Assembly: GCA_013911655.1 (NCBI GenBank)
Contig: JACESU010000001.1
Location: forward strand, 833,152-897,151
Direction: 5' to 3'
Source of the DNA: Alphaproteobacteria bacterium
GTDB lineage: Bacteria > Pseudomonadota > Alphaproteobacteria > Caedimonadales > UBA1908
Length of the DNA stretch: 64,000 bases
Positions 1 to 8,981 of the stretch are shown in pieces. Made by a program: the position numbers and the translations under genes. Below the pieces are notes generated by a model, which saw only the letters and a list, made by a program, of their open reading frames with translations, made no database searches and was not told the origin of the DNA. Each line of letters starts with the position of its first letter. The stretch's first letter is position 1.

Positions 1-1101
1 CGCGTCTTGTTCCAGAAAATCCTCGAGATGCGCCTTCAAACAGGTGAGCCTTATTTGATCTTTATCGACACCGCCAACAAACATCTTGCCAAGCATCAAA
101 AGGACTTGGGCCTGCGTATTCAAATGAGCAACCTGTGTAGCGAGATTCTTTTACCCACAGGACGCGATCACCTGGGCAAAGACCGTACGGCCGTGTGTTG
201 CCTCTCCTCCCTTAATGCCGAGACCTGGGATGAATGGAAGGATGATCCTCTTTTTATCGAAGACGTTCTTCGTTTTCTTGATAATGTGCTGGATGAATTT
301 ATCGAGATCGCCCCCAAGGGAATGGCACGCGCCGTTTATGCGGCCAAACGTGAGCGTTCTGTGGGACTCGGTCTTATGGGTTTTCACTCGCTGTTACAAA
401 AAAAGAATATTCCCTTTGAAAGCGCCCTTGCAAAGTCTTGGAATTTAAAGCTTTTCAAACATATTCGGCGCGCAGCAGACGCCGCGTCCGTGACACTTGC
501 CAAGGAAAAAGGCGCGTGCCTTGACGCCAAGGATCAGGGTGTGCTTGCCAGGTTTAGTCACAAGCTTGCCATTGCCCCCACCGCCTCCATCAGTATCATT
601 TGCGGTGGGACGTCGGCCTGTATCGAGCCCATTCCTGCAAACCTTTATAACCATAAAACTTTGTCGGGGCACACGGTTGTAAAAAACCCTTATCTTGAAC
701 GCCTTTTGGATCAAAAAGGCCTTAACCGCGATGATATTTGGGAATCCATCACTCAGCATGAGGGTTCTGTCCAGCATCTGACTGAGTTATCGATCCACGA
801 GAAGATGATTTTCAAAACCGCTTTCGAAATTGACCAGCGCTGGCTTATCGAATTTGCCGCCGACAGGGCCCCTTTTATCTGTCAAGGACAGTCCTTGAAT
901 CTGTTCTTGCCGGCCGACATCCATAAATGGGATTTATTAATGCTTCATTGGCAGGCCTGGGAAAAAGGCGTGAAAAGCCTTTATTATTGCCGCTCTAAAT
1001 CCTTACAACGTGCCGAGTTTGCCGGTAAGAAAAGGGACACTGGCGTGCGTGACGTGGAAAAAATATCTACCGATTATGACGAATGTCTTGCTTGTCAATA
1101 A
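1..1101 (+). CDS. nrdA: Ribonucleoside-diphosphate reductase alpha subunit, class Ia (3' part)
   Basis: Large catalytic subunit of class Ia ribonucleotide reductase, which reduces ribonucleoside diphosphates to deoxyribonucleotides in the cytosol. The frame is open from the window edge, so the N-terminal ATP-cone and first active-site cysteine lie outside. Visible are the active-site block SNLCSEI (catalytic Asn, Cys and Glu), a second cysteine block CCLSSLN, the SLYYC motif with the adjacent radical-transfer tyrosines, and a C-terminal CLAC pair that matches the redox-shuttle cysteines of the family. It lies 18 bases upstream of nrdB on the same strand, so the two are very probably co-transcribed. 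No frameshift is visible in the 366 codons present. The family assignment is firm; only the 5' part is missing. A separate B12-dependent reductase is encoded near 45.7-49.3 kb. Confidence 0.96.
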   Translation, partial: RVLFQKILEMRLQTGEPYLIFIDTANKHLAKHQKDLGLRIQMSNLCSEILLPTGRDHLGKDRTAVCCLSSLNAETWDEWKDDPLFIEDVLRFLDNVLDEFIEIAPKGMARAVYAAKRERSVGLGLMGFHSLLQKKNIPFESALAKSWNLKLFKHIRRAADAASVTLAKEKGACLDAKDQGVLARFSHKLAIAPTASISIICGGTSACIEPIPANLYNHKTLSGHTVVKNPYLERLLDQKGLNRDDIWESITQHEGSVQHLTELSIHEKMIFKTAFEIDQRWLIEFAADRAPFICQGQSLNLFLPADIHKWDLLMLHWQAWEKGVKSLYYCRSKSLQRAEFAGKKRDTGVRDVEKISTDYDECLACQ

Positions 1102-1119
1102 CGCTTAAGGGAGCACACC

Positions 1120-2199
1120 ATGACACAAAGTTTTGCCAAAAAGAATCCCCTTGAGCTTCAAGGGCGGGGTCTTGTAGGGCTTTTGGATACCACGGGGACT
1201 TACCACGTGGACCGCTATCCCTGGGCTTATCAAGCCTGGAAGCAACAGCAGCAAATTCACTGGATGGGGGAAGAAGTCCCCTTGGGAGAAGATATTAAGG
1301 ACTGGCAAAAGGACGCGCTTAGTACCAGCGAAAAACACCTTCTCACACAGATTTTTCGTTTTTTCACCCAGTCAGACGTAGAGGTCAGCGATAACTATTT
1401 CAAACGGTATATCCCGATCTTTCAGCCCCTTGAGATACAGATGATGATGGCCGCTTTTACCAATATGGAAACGGTGCATATTGATGCGTACGCCCTTTTG
1501 CTCAAAACGCTCGGGATGCCGTCCAGCGAATTTCAAGCGTTTCGCCAGTACGGCGCCATGCGCGCAAAGTCAGACTATATGAAGACCTTTGGAACGGATA
1601 CTTGTGCGGACGTTTCAAGAACCCTTGCGATGTTTGGAGCCTTTACCGAAGGCATGTCTCTTTTTGCAAGCTTTGCCATGCTCATGAATTTTCCCCGTTT
1701 TAATAAAATGAAAGGGATGGGGCAAATTGTGAGCTGGTCTGTTAGGGACGAATCACTCCACTGCGCCTCCCTTATTCGGTTGTTTCATGAGTGGAACGCG
1801 GAGACTAACTCCCTGACTAAAGAAGTTGCAAGCGATATCACTGAGGTCGGCAAAACCATGGTGGGCCTCGAGGATAAGTTTATCGAGCTTGCCTTTGAGC
1901 TTGGCGACGTTCAGGGATTAACGCCACAAGATGTGCAGCAGTATATTCGCTATATCGCCGATTGGCGGCTAACGCAGCTAAAGCTACAACCGCTTTATGG
2001 ATATTTTGAAGGGAAAGATGGCACCTACGAACAGCGCCGCCCCCACCCCCTACCCTGGCTTACGGCCATCCTTAACGGCGTTGAGCACGCAAATTTTTTT
2101 GAAGCGCGAGCAACCGAATATACAAAAGCCGCGACCAAAGGCGAGTGGCACGGCGATGACGGGGTCTGGCAACAGTTTGGAACAAAAAAGGCGTCCTAA
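1120..2199 (+). CDS. nrdB: Ribonucleoside-diphosphate reductase beta subunit, class Ia
   Basis: Small, radical-generating subunit partnering NrdA, 359 residues. The di-iron ligand pattern can be traced: Asp86 (16th residue from an EKH motif, as in E. coli NrdB), Glu117 and His120 in METVH, Glu178, and Glu211/His214 in DESLH. Tyr124 sits four residues after His120, the place of the stable tyrosyl radical, so this looks like a genuine tyrosyl-radical enzyme rather than a Tyr-less variant. The ATG is preceded by AAGGGAG at 1107-1113. The gene follows nrdA after a short spacer and ends inside a perfect hairpin whose loop is the TAA stop codon (see terminator). Confidence 0.97.
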   Translation: MTQSFAKKNPLELQGRGLVGLLDTTGTYHVDRYPWAYQAWKQQQQIHWMGEEVPLGEDIKDWQKDALSTSEKHLLTQIFRFFTQSDVEVSDNYFKRYIPIFQPLEIQMMMAAFTNMETVHIDAYALLLKTLGMPSSEFQAFRQYGAMRAKSDYMKTFGTDTCADVSRTLAMFGAFTEGMSLFASFAMLMNFPRFNKMKGMGQIVSWSVRDESLHCASLIRLFHEWNAETNSLTKEVASDITEVGKTMVGLEDKFIELAFELGDVQGLTPQDVQQYIRYIADWRLTQLKLQPLYGYFEGKDGTYEQRRPHPLPWLTAILNGVEHANFFEARATEYTKAATKGEWHGDDGVWQQFGTKKAS

Positions 2200-2210
2200 G
2201 GACGCCTTTT
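2186..2210. terminator. Bidirectional terminator whose loop is the nrdB stop codon
   Basis: A perfect 11-bp inverted repeat (arms 2186-2196 and 2200-2210) has A-rich and T-rich outer ends. The 3-base loop at 2197-2199 is exactly the TAA of nrdB. The U-tract quality is similar on both strands, so it probably also ends the convergent gene finishing at 2232. Confidence 0.85.
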
Positions 2211-2231
2211 CGATCAAAGTACTTGACGCAC

Positions 2232-2981
2232 TTATTTCGTGACCACAAACCATCCGGGATGTGTAACAAAAGTCTCTGCGTTATAAGGCTTTTGGGCACA
2301 AGGCCCTCCGCCCAAAATTCTTTCTGTCAACATACAGTCAGAAAATCCTGCGTTTTGGAAGAACTCTTTAAGCTGGGCGGTGTATGCTGCCTCAAACCGA
2401 GGACGTTCATCATTAAAGGCCTCAAAATCTTCCTGTGTTAACCACTGATTAAAAGGATTCAAAAGACCTTTTACCAAAAGGCCATGGAGTTGCGCTTTGT
2501 GCTCGTCGTTACTGGCAAAGTTGCCACCCCACATATAATTAAACTCTAGGGTTCCTCCATCCTTCAAAAGGCGTGCAAGCCCTTTAAAGATATTTAGCAC
2601 CAAGTCCGGGTTCTCTAGTTTGAAACCTGTTTCTGTTCTCACAGCAGTATCATTTTCAATCTCGCCGTTAAAAACAGTTGTAGGAATATTGCATAGCAAG
2701 ATCTTATCAAAAGAGGCCTCAGGTGCGTTCGCGAGTTTTTCTTGGGTGATCAGATCATCCTCAAGATCGGGTTTTGCAGCAGCTTGACAGTCCACATGAT
2801 AGAATGTTGTATCATAATTATGATAAGCATGCCCTTCACCCATGGCCATGATTTTAGGCGCGTCCCCTCTTTCTTCTAGATACTCTGTAACAGTGCGTGA
2901 CGCAGACGCAAAGACATTGACAGTCCACACTGCCGCTGCCATGACCGATAAAATCGAAATTCTTTTAAAAATCTTTTTCAT
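2232..2981 (-). CDS. Exported SAM-methyltransferase-like protein
   Basis: A 249-residue protein of unknown function. It starts with a clear signal peptide (MKKIFKR, a hydrophobic stretch, then VFASAS around residues 18-28). The mature part resembles a Rossmann-type methyltransferase: an acidic segment FDKILLCNIP where such enzymes have motif IV, and LARLLKDGGTLEFNY, which resembles the post-motif helix and strand with the usual K-x-GG turn. A canonical glycine-rich motif I is not obvious; the region MAMGEGHAYHN near residue 45 may be a divergent version. Export of a SAM-dependent enzyme is unusual because the cofactor is cytosolic, so it may act outside the cell or have lost activity. A second exported methyltransferase-like protein ends at 51390. 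It is convergent with nrdB and shares its terminator. Confidence 0.6.
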   Translation of the reverse strand: MKKIFKRISILSVMAAAVWTVNVFASASRTVTEYLEERGDAPKIMAMGEGHAYHNYDTTFYHVDCQAAAKPDLEDDLITQEKLANAPEASFDKILLCNIPTTVFNGEIENDTAVRTETGFKLENPDLVLNIFKGLARLLKDGGTLEFNYMWGGNFASNDEHKAQLHGLLVKGLLNPFNQWLTQEDFEAFNDERPRFEAAYTAQLKEFFQNAGFSDCMLTERILGGGPCAQKPYNAETFVTHPGWFVVTK

Positions 2982-3713
2982 CTATTTTTCTCCAATACTT
3001 TCAAATAAAAAACACCAGATACCAATATATAAGAAATCCAAGAATGTCAATTTTTCAAATTATTTCTATAAAAGATATACTTATCCGCTTCTATAGACGT
3101 GATTTATATAAAGATTTTTATTAAACTTTTTAGGATATAAGAGATATCTTTGATCACTGCAAAGAAAGCGGCGTGGCTGAGGCTTGTGTCTATTTATCCT
3201 TTGGGACGTGCTGCCCCCACGCGCGTCTTTATCACACATCCCCGCTTTTTTGTAGACCTCTCGGGTATCTGTATTCAACAAGCGCCATTATATAGTGCGC
3301 GACCTATATGCAAAAATTCGAAATTTTTATTGGTAACATACCAACGATCATGGATATTTTATCGGCAGTAAATTTACAAAACTACAGCTTTACCCTCGAA
3401 GCCTCTTCTGTGTACCCAAGGGACTACGTATCGAAACAATGGGAGCTCTTATCTGTCTTGGCAAGGCCGTCCTTTGGGATTATAGCCCCCTTTTCAGTCT
3501 GATTTGTAACTTGTACTTTTTAGGAGGTAAAGTCACTGTTCCTCTGATTAGGCATCTAGCAAATCTTTTTGCAGCCCTCAGATTCATTTCTATTCAGGTT
3601 AACAACCAAGCAACATGTCTTTTGGATGATAGGAGTACCTTTAAACATACCCGACGCGAGGAAGGTATCTCATTTCCGGATTTAATCTCTCGGTTTGGCA
3701 AAAGCTGTGCTAC
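2982..3713. other. Long intergenic stretch without recognisable gene
   Basis: About 730 bases between an exported protein gene and a chemoreceptor gene, both on the minus strand. The first 150 bases are AT-rich and must hold the promoter of the gene starting at 2981. Short open frames exist on both strands, but none has a convincing ribosome site or a recognisable motif. I see no tRNA, repeat or transposon end. It may hold a decayed gene that I cannot identify. Confidence 0.4.
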
Positions 3714-5408
3714 TTACCTCTTCGCGAGTCTTCTCACGCGGTCTTTCATATCGTCCACAAGGGTTGAAATGCGCGACGTGTTGGCTGAAATTTCCCGCGT
3801 GACGGCGCTTTGTTCTTCGATGGCGCCTGCAATGCTGGATGTGTACTTGTTAACAGTATCAACAAGTGTTGTGATATTATCAATGGAACCGCGAAGCGTT
3901 TGTGAGGCTTGCTGCACGGTTTTAATTTCTTTTGCAACTTCTTCGGTTGCCTGCGCTGTCTGGCTGGCAAGACTTTTTACCTCAACGGCTACCACCGCAA
4001 AGCCTTTACCTGCCTCGCCCGCGCGCGCCGCCTCAATGGTTGCATTCAAAGCCAAGAGGTTTGTTTGCCTTGCAATTTCCTCGATAATGCGAATGATACT
4101 TTCCATGGCTGTTGTCGTGCTAATTAAATGCTCAGCCGATGATCCCACATGGGCGGTCGCCTCGGTAATATTGGCCGTCGCGTCCGTAGTCATGGACATG
4201 TTTTTGCTAATCTCATTAATGGACGCTGACATTTCTTCGATGGCGGCGGCCACTGTCTGTGTGCTGCCAGATGTGCTGTCAGCCAAGTTAGAAACTTCCA
4301 TGACTTCAGTAAGATCAGACGCGTATTTCACCACCTTGAACGGCCGACCGCTCATATCAAGGATGGGGTTATAGGACGCTTGAATCCACACGTCATGACC
4401 GTCTTTGGCAATTCTTCTATAGACACGCGCGTCAAATTTCCCACTACGAAGTTTTTGCCAAAAATCAATATATTCTTGGCTTTGCCCTTCGGCGGGATCT
4501 ACAAACATTCTGTGATGCTTTCCTTTGACTTCATCAAGGGTGTAGCCCATAACCTTCAAAAAATTGCCATTGGCATTAATTATTGTGCCGTCCATATTAA
4601 ACTCGATAACGGCCTGAGCTTTGTTGATGGCTTCAATTTGTCCACTATTATCAGCATGTTGTAACTTTTGCGCCGTCACATCGGATGCAAATTTAACAAC
4701 CTTAAAGACTTTTCCGTTCATATCAAGGATGGGGTTATAGGACGCTTGAATCCACACCTCTTTTCCGTCTTTTCCCAAGCGCTTGTATTCGCCGGCGCGG
4801 TAATCACCTTCACGAAGTGTCTTCCAAAATTGCTCATACTCACGGCTTTTGGCATATTCTGCGTCGATAAACATGCTGTGATGCTTGCCGCGCACTTCTT
4901 CGATGGTATACGCCATGACACGTAAAAATTTGTCATTCGCCGTAATAACCGTGCCATCCAAATTAAATTCAATGACGGCTTGGGATCTGCGAATGGCCTC
5001 TACCTGTCCCTGGTAATCAGCCTTTTCATGGTGCGCGCTTGTCACATCCAGCGCACACTTGACGACATGTTCAACATGACCCTTTTCATCTTTGACGGGG
5101 CTATATGACGCTTCAATCCAAACTTCTCGTCCGCCTTTTCCAAGCCTTTTAAAAGTGCGAGAGACACATTCACCGTTAGCAAGTGTCTTCCAAAAGTCGG
5201 CGTAGTTTTGTGAGTTTGCATCGTCGCTCGCCACAAACATGCGATGATGACGTCCTTTGATTTCATCAAGGGTATAACCCATCACCTCTAGAAAATTCTG
5301 ATTAGCTTCGATGATCGTCCCATCGGGCTTAAACCTAATAATGGCAAGAGAGCGGTCAAGAGCCGTCAGTTCGTGCTGGGCGTTTGAAGTCGTCGCATGA
5401 GAAAACAT
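3714..5408 (-). CDS. Soluble methyl-accepting chemotaxis protein with three PAS domains
   Basis: A 564-residue chemoreceptor with no membrane segment. Three consecutive PAS/PAC units lie at about residues 12-125, 130-248 and 252-370. Each has the GTII-type and GYTLDE-type core and a C-terminal VWI-ASY block. The signalling domain at about 380-560 carries the invariant hairpin-tip region ([20 protein letters not shown]). The architecture matches cytosolic PAS receptors such as BdlA or Aer2-type proteins, which sense redox, oxygen or internal metabolites and signal to CheA/CheW; no che genes are in the window. PAS2 and PAS3 share an exact 40-base DNA repeat (4352-4391 and 4718-4757), showing recent duplication or conversion. 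Transcription starts from the region shared with the divergent GNAT gene. Confidence 0.93.
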   Translation of the reverse strand: MFSHATTSNAQHELTALDRSLAIIRFKPDGTIIEANQNFLEVMGYTLDEIKGRHHRMFVASDDANSQNYADFWKTLANGECVSRTFKRLGKGGREVWIEASYSPVKDEKGHVEHVVKCALDVTSAHHEKADYQGQVEAIRRSQAVIEFNLDGTVITANDKFLRVMAYTIEEVRGKHHSMFIDAEYAKSREYEQFWKTLREGDYRAGEYKRLGKDGKEVWIQASYNPILDMNGKVFKVVKFASDVTAQKLQHADNSGQIEAINKAQAVIEFNMDGTIINANGNFLKVMGYTLDEVKGKHHRMFVDPAEGQSQEYIDFWQKLRSGKFDARVYRRIAKDGHDVWIQASYNPILDMSGRPFKVVKYASDLTEVMEVSNLADSTSGSTQTVAAAIEEMSASINEISKNMSMTTDATANITEATAHVGSSAEHLISTTTAMESIIRIIEEIARQTNLLALNATIEAARAGEAGKGFAVVAVEVKSLASQTAQATEEVAKEIKTVQQASQTLRGSIDNITTLVDTVNKYTSSIAGAIEEQSAVTREISANTSRISTLVDDMKDRVRRLAKR

Positions 5409-5532
5409 TTGAGCCCCCTCCCATTGGTGCTTTTTTTAATTAGACTCTCGCATGTTAAGCAGGCTTTCTAAAAAAATCGTAAAGAAATAGAGATTTTCTT
5501 CTAATATTTTTCGTTTTTTCTTAAGTCTAGAA

Positions 5533-6123
5533 TTGATACTCTTTCAAACGGTTCAACATCTCGAAATCAGCCTCGTGCAACACGCTTCCTTTCTTACCTC
5601 TGGCCTAAAGATTAAGAAAGCGACTTTGGAAGACGTACCTGCCATTGCCCACATTCATCTCTCTTCCTGGCAATACACCTACCGACATCAATTTCCAAAA
5701 CCCTATCTTGACGGTCTTTCCCTTGATGAGAAAATTGTTCAATGGACGCAGTACTTTGAGCGTAAAGGGGAGAAAACATGCTCACTTTATCTTGCACTCA
5801 ACAACGAGCAACCTGTGGGATTTATCTCCTTTGGACCCGGTAGAGACAGCGCTTACGCCCAGCAAAGCGAAATCTATGCCCTTTATCTGATTCGTACCCA
5901 TTGGGGTAACGGGATTGGACACACACTTTTCAAGAAAGCTGCACAAAAAATGTCGTCTGACGGCGCGGCAGACGTTTACCTGTGGGCTTTGGACAGCAAT
6001 ACGCAAGCGCTACACGCCTATCAAAAGTGGGGAGGAGAAGTCCATCCCCACATTAAACGGGTTTTTACTCTTGAGGGTCAATCTTTTCACGAAGTATACG
6101 TTACGTTTCCAACACGCCTCTAA
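5533..6123 (+). CDS. GNAT-family N-acetyltransferase
   Basis: A GCN5-related acetyltransferase that would transfer an acetyl group from acetyl-CoA to an amine; the substrate cannot be told. The domain begins near LKIKKATLED (residue 26) and contains the family start pattern IAHIHLSSWQ, the beta-strand YALYLI, and the acetyl-CoA loop region THWGNGIGHTLF, a good match to the R/Q-x-x-G-x-G/A motif. The upstream limit is uncertain: the longest frame starts at a TTG (5533), a GTG at 5575 is in frame, and neither has a good ribosome site. The stop codon overlaps the stop codon of the convergent gene (6120-6122). Confidence 0.85.
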   Translation: MILFQTVQHLEISLVQHASFLTSGLKIKKATLEDVPAIAHIHLSSWQYTYRHQFPKPYLDGLSLDEKIVQWTQYFERKGEKTCSLYLALNNEQPVGFISFGPGRDSAYAQQSEIYALYLIRTHWGNGIGHTLFKKAAQKMSSDGAADVYLWALDSNTQALHAYQKWGGEVHPHIKRVFTLEGQSFHEVYVTFPTRL

Positions 6124-7217
6124 TCCGCGCGATATCTCGAAAGCCAATGAGCATAAGGGGCAGGCATTACCCAGGCTGGATTATCGATCTTTAAGGCTTT
6201 GGCCGCCATAAACGGCCAGTGGGGGTTTGCAAGCATGGGTCGCGCCAACATCACAAGGTCAAGAGCCCCTTCTTTGATGAAAGAGTCTGCCATCACGGGG
6301 TCACTAATGAACCAGCTGGAAGCACTGGGGAGCCCTGTTTCTTGACGGACCCTTGACGCTGTTGGCACCATAAAGTTGGGACCCCATGGAATGTTAGCGT
6401 CAGGCGTTGAAAAGCCCATACTGCAATCCACAAGATCAAGGCCTTCTTCTTTCATTTTCTTAAGCAGTTGTATCGTTTCTTTTAAGGTTTCTTCGTCACG
6501 GCCATCATATTCGATCACGCCAACACGCGCTGTTAGGGGTAGATCACGGGGCCATACTTTTCTCACAGCTCGCAGAGTTTCCAGCATAAACCGACCCCGA
6601 TTATCGGCCCCTCCTCCATAAGCATCTTGACGCTGATTAGCATGGATAGACAAAAAACTTTGGGCAAGATATCCATGGGCAAAGTGCAGGACAAGCCACT
6701 CAAATCCGGCCTCCTTTGCGCGTAGCGCTGCCATCACAAAGTCATTTTGGACGCGTTGAATATCCTCAAGACTCATGGCACGCGGCACGCGCGGCAGATT
6801 ATCGCCGTGCGACAGCGCTGAAGGCCCAATGATAGGCCATGATAAGGGATCATCCTCTGACAAGTGATTGTCCCCTTCCCACGGGCGCCTCGCGCAAGCC
6901 TTTCGTCCAGCGTGACCCAACTGAATCCCAGGAACAGCTCCTGCAGCCTTAATGTCCCTTACAATTTGAGTGAGTTCTTTTTTTTGATCATCATTCCAAA
7001 GTCCTGTATCCCCATAAGTGATACGTCCCTCAGGCGAAACGGCCGTGGCCTCAACAATCACAAGACCTGCACCGCCCCGTGCAAGTGCTGGATAGTGCGC
7101 GCGGTGCCACTGGGTCACCACTCCGTCGTCTGCGCTATATTGACACATGGGCGACACCGCAATACGATTTTTAAGCATAACACTTTGAAGTTTAAATGGA
7201 GCAAAAAGTCCCTGCAT
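6120..7217 (-). CDS. NADH:flavin oxidoreductase, old yellow enzyme family (NamA/YqjM-like)
   Basis: A 365-residue FMN-dependent ene-reductase. The TIM barrel carries the recognisable blocks LKNRIAVSPMCQYSADDG (start of the barrel), GIQLGHAGRKA (FMN and substrate His region), LHFAHGYLAQSFLS and the C-terminal phosphate-binding segment VMLARPMLANPHWP. The MCQYSA signature and length fit the YqjM/NamA class, which reduces activated double bonds of enones and nitro-compounds with NAD(P)H and is often linked to detoxification. The ATG is supported by the conserved start LFAPFKLQSVMLKNR. It stands alone, ending tail to tail with the GNAT gene by a four-base overlap. Confidence 0.93.
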   Translation of the reverse strand: MQGLFAPFKLQSVMLKNRIAVSPMCQYSADDGVVTQWHRAHYPALARGGAGLVIVEATAVSPEGRITYGDTGLWNDDQKKELTQIVRDIKAAGAVPGIQLGHAGRKACARRPWEGDNHLSEDDPLSWPIIGPSALSHGDNLPRVPRAMSLEDIQRVQNDFVMAALRAKEAGFEWLVLHFAHGYLAQSFLSIHANQRQDAYGGGADNRGRFMLETLRAVRKVWPRDLPLTARVGVIEYDGRDEETLKETIQLLKKMKEEGLDLVDCSMGFSTPDANIPWGPNFMVPTASRVRQETGLPSASSWFISDPVMADSFIKEGALDLVMLARPMLANPHWPFMAAKALKIDNPAWVMPAPYAHWLSRYRAD

Positions 7218-7366
7218 GTTATTCTCTTTTTTTAAGATCTCCTTTACTTTATTTTAACCACAAAGAACAAAAATACAAAAAGAATAAAAATAAAAAATTC
7301 TATATTATTCAAGATCGTAGATTTTATTAAAATTTTACCTATTTATTGAAAGGTCTCACACAAAAA

Positions 7367-7753
7367 ATGCTGAGCAAAGATGATATTAATCCACGTCTTC
7401 TTAAAAGTTGCCCCACGTTCAAGGCCTCCTATGCGCTTTTAGACCAAGAGGAAAAAAACCTGTCGTATATTGTGGCGTCCCACTTCGCGCATCACTTGCT
7501 CTTTCTTTACACACAAGGACAACTTGAACACTTTTCTGCTGTAGGAGAATTGATTGAAACTTTTCACAATGAAGGTGACACTTATGTACAAGAGGTCGCC
7601 ATCATTGGCCTCCTAGAAGGAATTCAAAATGTCTGGATGAACGCAGGTGTTGATCCAGACAATTTCGCGGTCTACTTGCGCCCACAAAGCAAAAAAGCTT
7701 GGCAACAACTTAATGATTTTTGGCAAGGCAAACCCCTTGCGGGGAATGAATAG
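7367..7753 (+). CDS. Small acidic protein of unknown function (DUF7674-like)
   Basis: A 128-residue protein from the ATG at 7367 (an in-frame TTG at 7346 would add seven residues; AAAGG lies upstream of the ATG). It has no signal peptide or membrane segment and looks all-helical. A recognisable stretch is LIETFHNEGDTYVQEVA followed by GLLEGIQNVW. It recalls the DUF7674 group of small cytosolic proteins, some of which sit near toxin or contact-dependent systems; this resemblance is from memory and weak. Neighbours (an old yellow enzyme and an alcohol dehydrogenase) give no clue. Confidence 0.6.
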   Translation: MLSKDDINPRLLKSCPTFKASYALLDQEEKNLSYIVASHFAHHLLFLYTQGQLEHFSAVGELIETFHNEGDTYVQEVAIIGLLEGIQNVWMNAGVDPDNFAVYLRPQSKKAWQQLNDFWQGKPLAGNE

Positions 7754-7821
7754 GGTTTTTTAAAACAAATTTCAAAAAGTGCTAGAATTAAGGTTATCAA
7801 CAAAAAAAAGGCAGGGAAACA

Positions 7822-8877
7822 ATGACAACAAAGGCTTATGGTGCGGCATCTGGAACCACCCCTCTTGGACCTATGACTCTCGAGAGGCGCGTCCTCAAAC
7901 CAAGGGACGTAGCTATGGATATTCTTTATTGCGGCGTGTGCCATTCGGACGTCCACACAGTCAGAAGTGAATGGCCAGGCACACTTTATCCCTGCGTGCC
8001 AGGGCATGAAATCATTGGGCGCGTCACAGACGTTGGCATCGACGTGACACGCTTTAAGCCAGGGCAAATCGTTGGCGTTGGATGCATGGTTGATAGTTGC
8101 CGCACGTGCGCCTCGTGCAAAGAGGATCTTGAACAATACTGTGAGGGACCCAAAGGCTTTACAGGCACCTACAACGGCGCCGAAGATAACGGTCAGCACA
8201 CTTACGGTGGTTACGCGGAACACATTGTCGTGGACGATCATTTTGTGTTGAGTATTTCCCACGATGAAAAAGATCTTGCAGCCGTCGCGCCTTTGTTATG
8301 TGCGGGGATTACCACCTGGTCACCACTGAGGCACTGGGGGACAGCTCCTGGCAAAAAAGTCGGCGTTGTCGGCATTGGCGGTCTTGGCCATATGGGCATC
8401 AAACTCGCACGCGCTCTTGGCGCTCATGTGGTGGCCTTTACAAGCTCTGAAAGTAAGGTAAAGGACGCCCTGAAACTTGGTGCCCATGAAGTCGTCATCT
8501 CAAAGGATGCAAGTGCCATGGCGTCCCATACGCGCAGTTTTGATTTTATTCTTAATACCGTTGCAGCCTCTCATAATCTTGATGCCTTTATGACGCTTTT
8601 GAAACGAGACGGCACCATGACACTGGTGGGGGCCCCTTCTACGCCGCACCCCTCGCCCACTATCATGAACCTGATTTTTGGCAGACGCTCCCTTGGGGGA
8701 TCTTTGATAGGCGGCATCAAAGAAACCCAAGAAATGCTTGATTTCTGTGCCAAGCATCAGATCACATCCGAGATCGAGCTCATTCCCATACAGGATATCA
8801 ACACCGCCTATGATCGAATGGTTAAAAGCGATGTGAAATACCGATTTGTCATTGATATGGCCTCCCTTAAAGGGTAA
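7822..8877 (+). CDS. Zinc-dependent alcohol/aldehyde dehydrogenase (YahK/CAD type)
   Basis: A medium-chain dehydrogenase of 351 residues that interconverts alcohols and aldehydes with NAD(P)H. Catalytic zinc ligands are visible in CGVCHSDVH and GHEIIG. The four structural zinc cysteines lie in the segment from GCMVDSCRTCASC to LEQYC. The cofactor-binding Rossmann motif is GIGGLGHMGIKLA, with S (not D/E) residues after the second strand (AFTSSESK), which favours NADPH. This arrangement is that of the YahK / cinnamyl-alcohol-dehydrogenase group, usually broad-range aldehyde reductases. It is probably monocistronic: a 68-base spacer precedes it and a GC-rich hairpin follows. Confidence 0.94.
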   Translation: MTTKAYGAASGTTPLGPMTLERRVLKPRDVAMDILYCGVCHSDVHTVRSEWPGTLYPCVPGHEIIGRVTDVGIDVTRFKPGQIVGVGCMVDSCRTCASCKEDLEQYCEGPKGFTGTYNGAEDNGQHTYGGYAEHIVVDDHFVLSISHDEKDLAAVAPLLCAGITTWSPLRHWGTAPGKKVGVVGIGGLGHMGIKLARALGAHVVAFTSSESKVKDALKLGAHEVVISKDASAMASHTRSFDFILNTVAASHNLDAFMTLLKRDGTMTLVGAPSTPHPSPTIMNLIFGRRSLGGSLIGGIKETQEMLDFCAKHQITSEIELIPIQDINTAYDRMVKSDVKYRFVIDMASLKG

Positions 8878-8885
8878 TGCACCTT

Positions 8886-8914
8886 GGCGCGCTTTCTTTT
8901 TAGGCGGGCGCGCC
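8886..8914 (+). terminator. Possible terminator after the alcohol dehydrogenase gene
   Basis: A perfect 7-bp GC-only inverted repeat (8886-8892 and 8908-8914) with a 15-base loop follows the stop codon by 8 bases. The U-tract behind it is broken, so the call is tentative. Confidence 0.4.
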
Positions 8915-8981
8915 TTAAGCCTTTATTGTCTGTAAAGAATAAGTTATGCTGCAAAAACTATCGTTCTTTTTGTATCATCCT

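Noticed and set aside
3305-3332. A near-palindromic A/T-rich hairpin around TTCGAA
   Set aside because: The stem is weak and imperfect, and no gene ends beside it, so I did not call it a terminator.
3439-4374. A 311-codon plus-strand open frame
   Set aside because: Most of it is antisense to the signalling region of the chemoreceptor at 3714-5408, whose repetitive codons leave the opposite strand open; it has no family motif or ribosome site.
7672-8262. A 196-codon minus-strand frame
   Set aside because: It lies opposite the alcohol dehydrogenase gene and mirrors its codon pattern; no motif.
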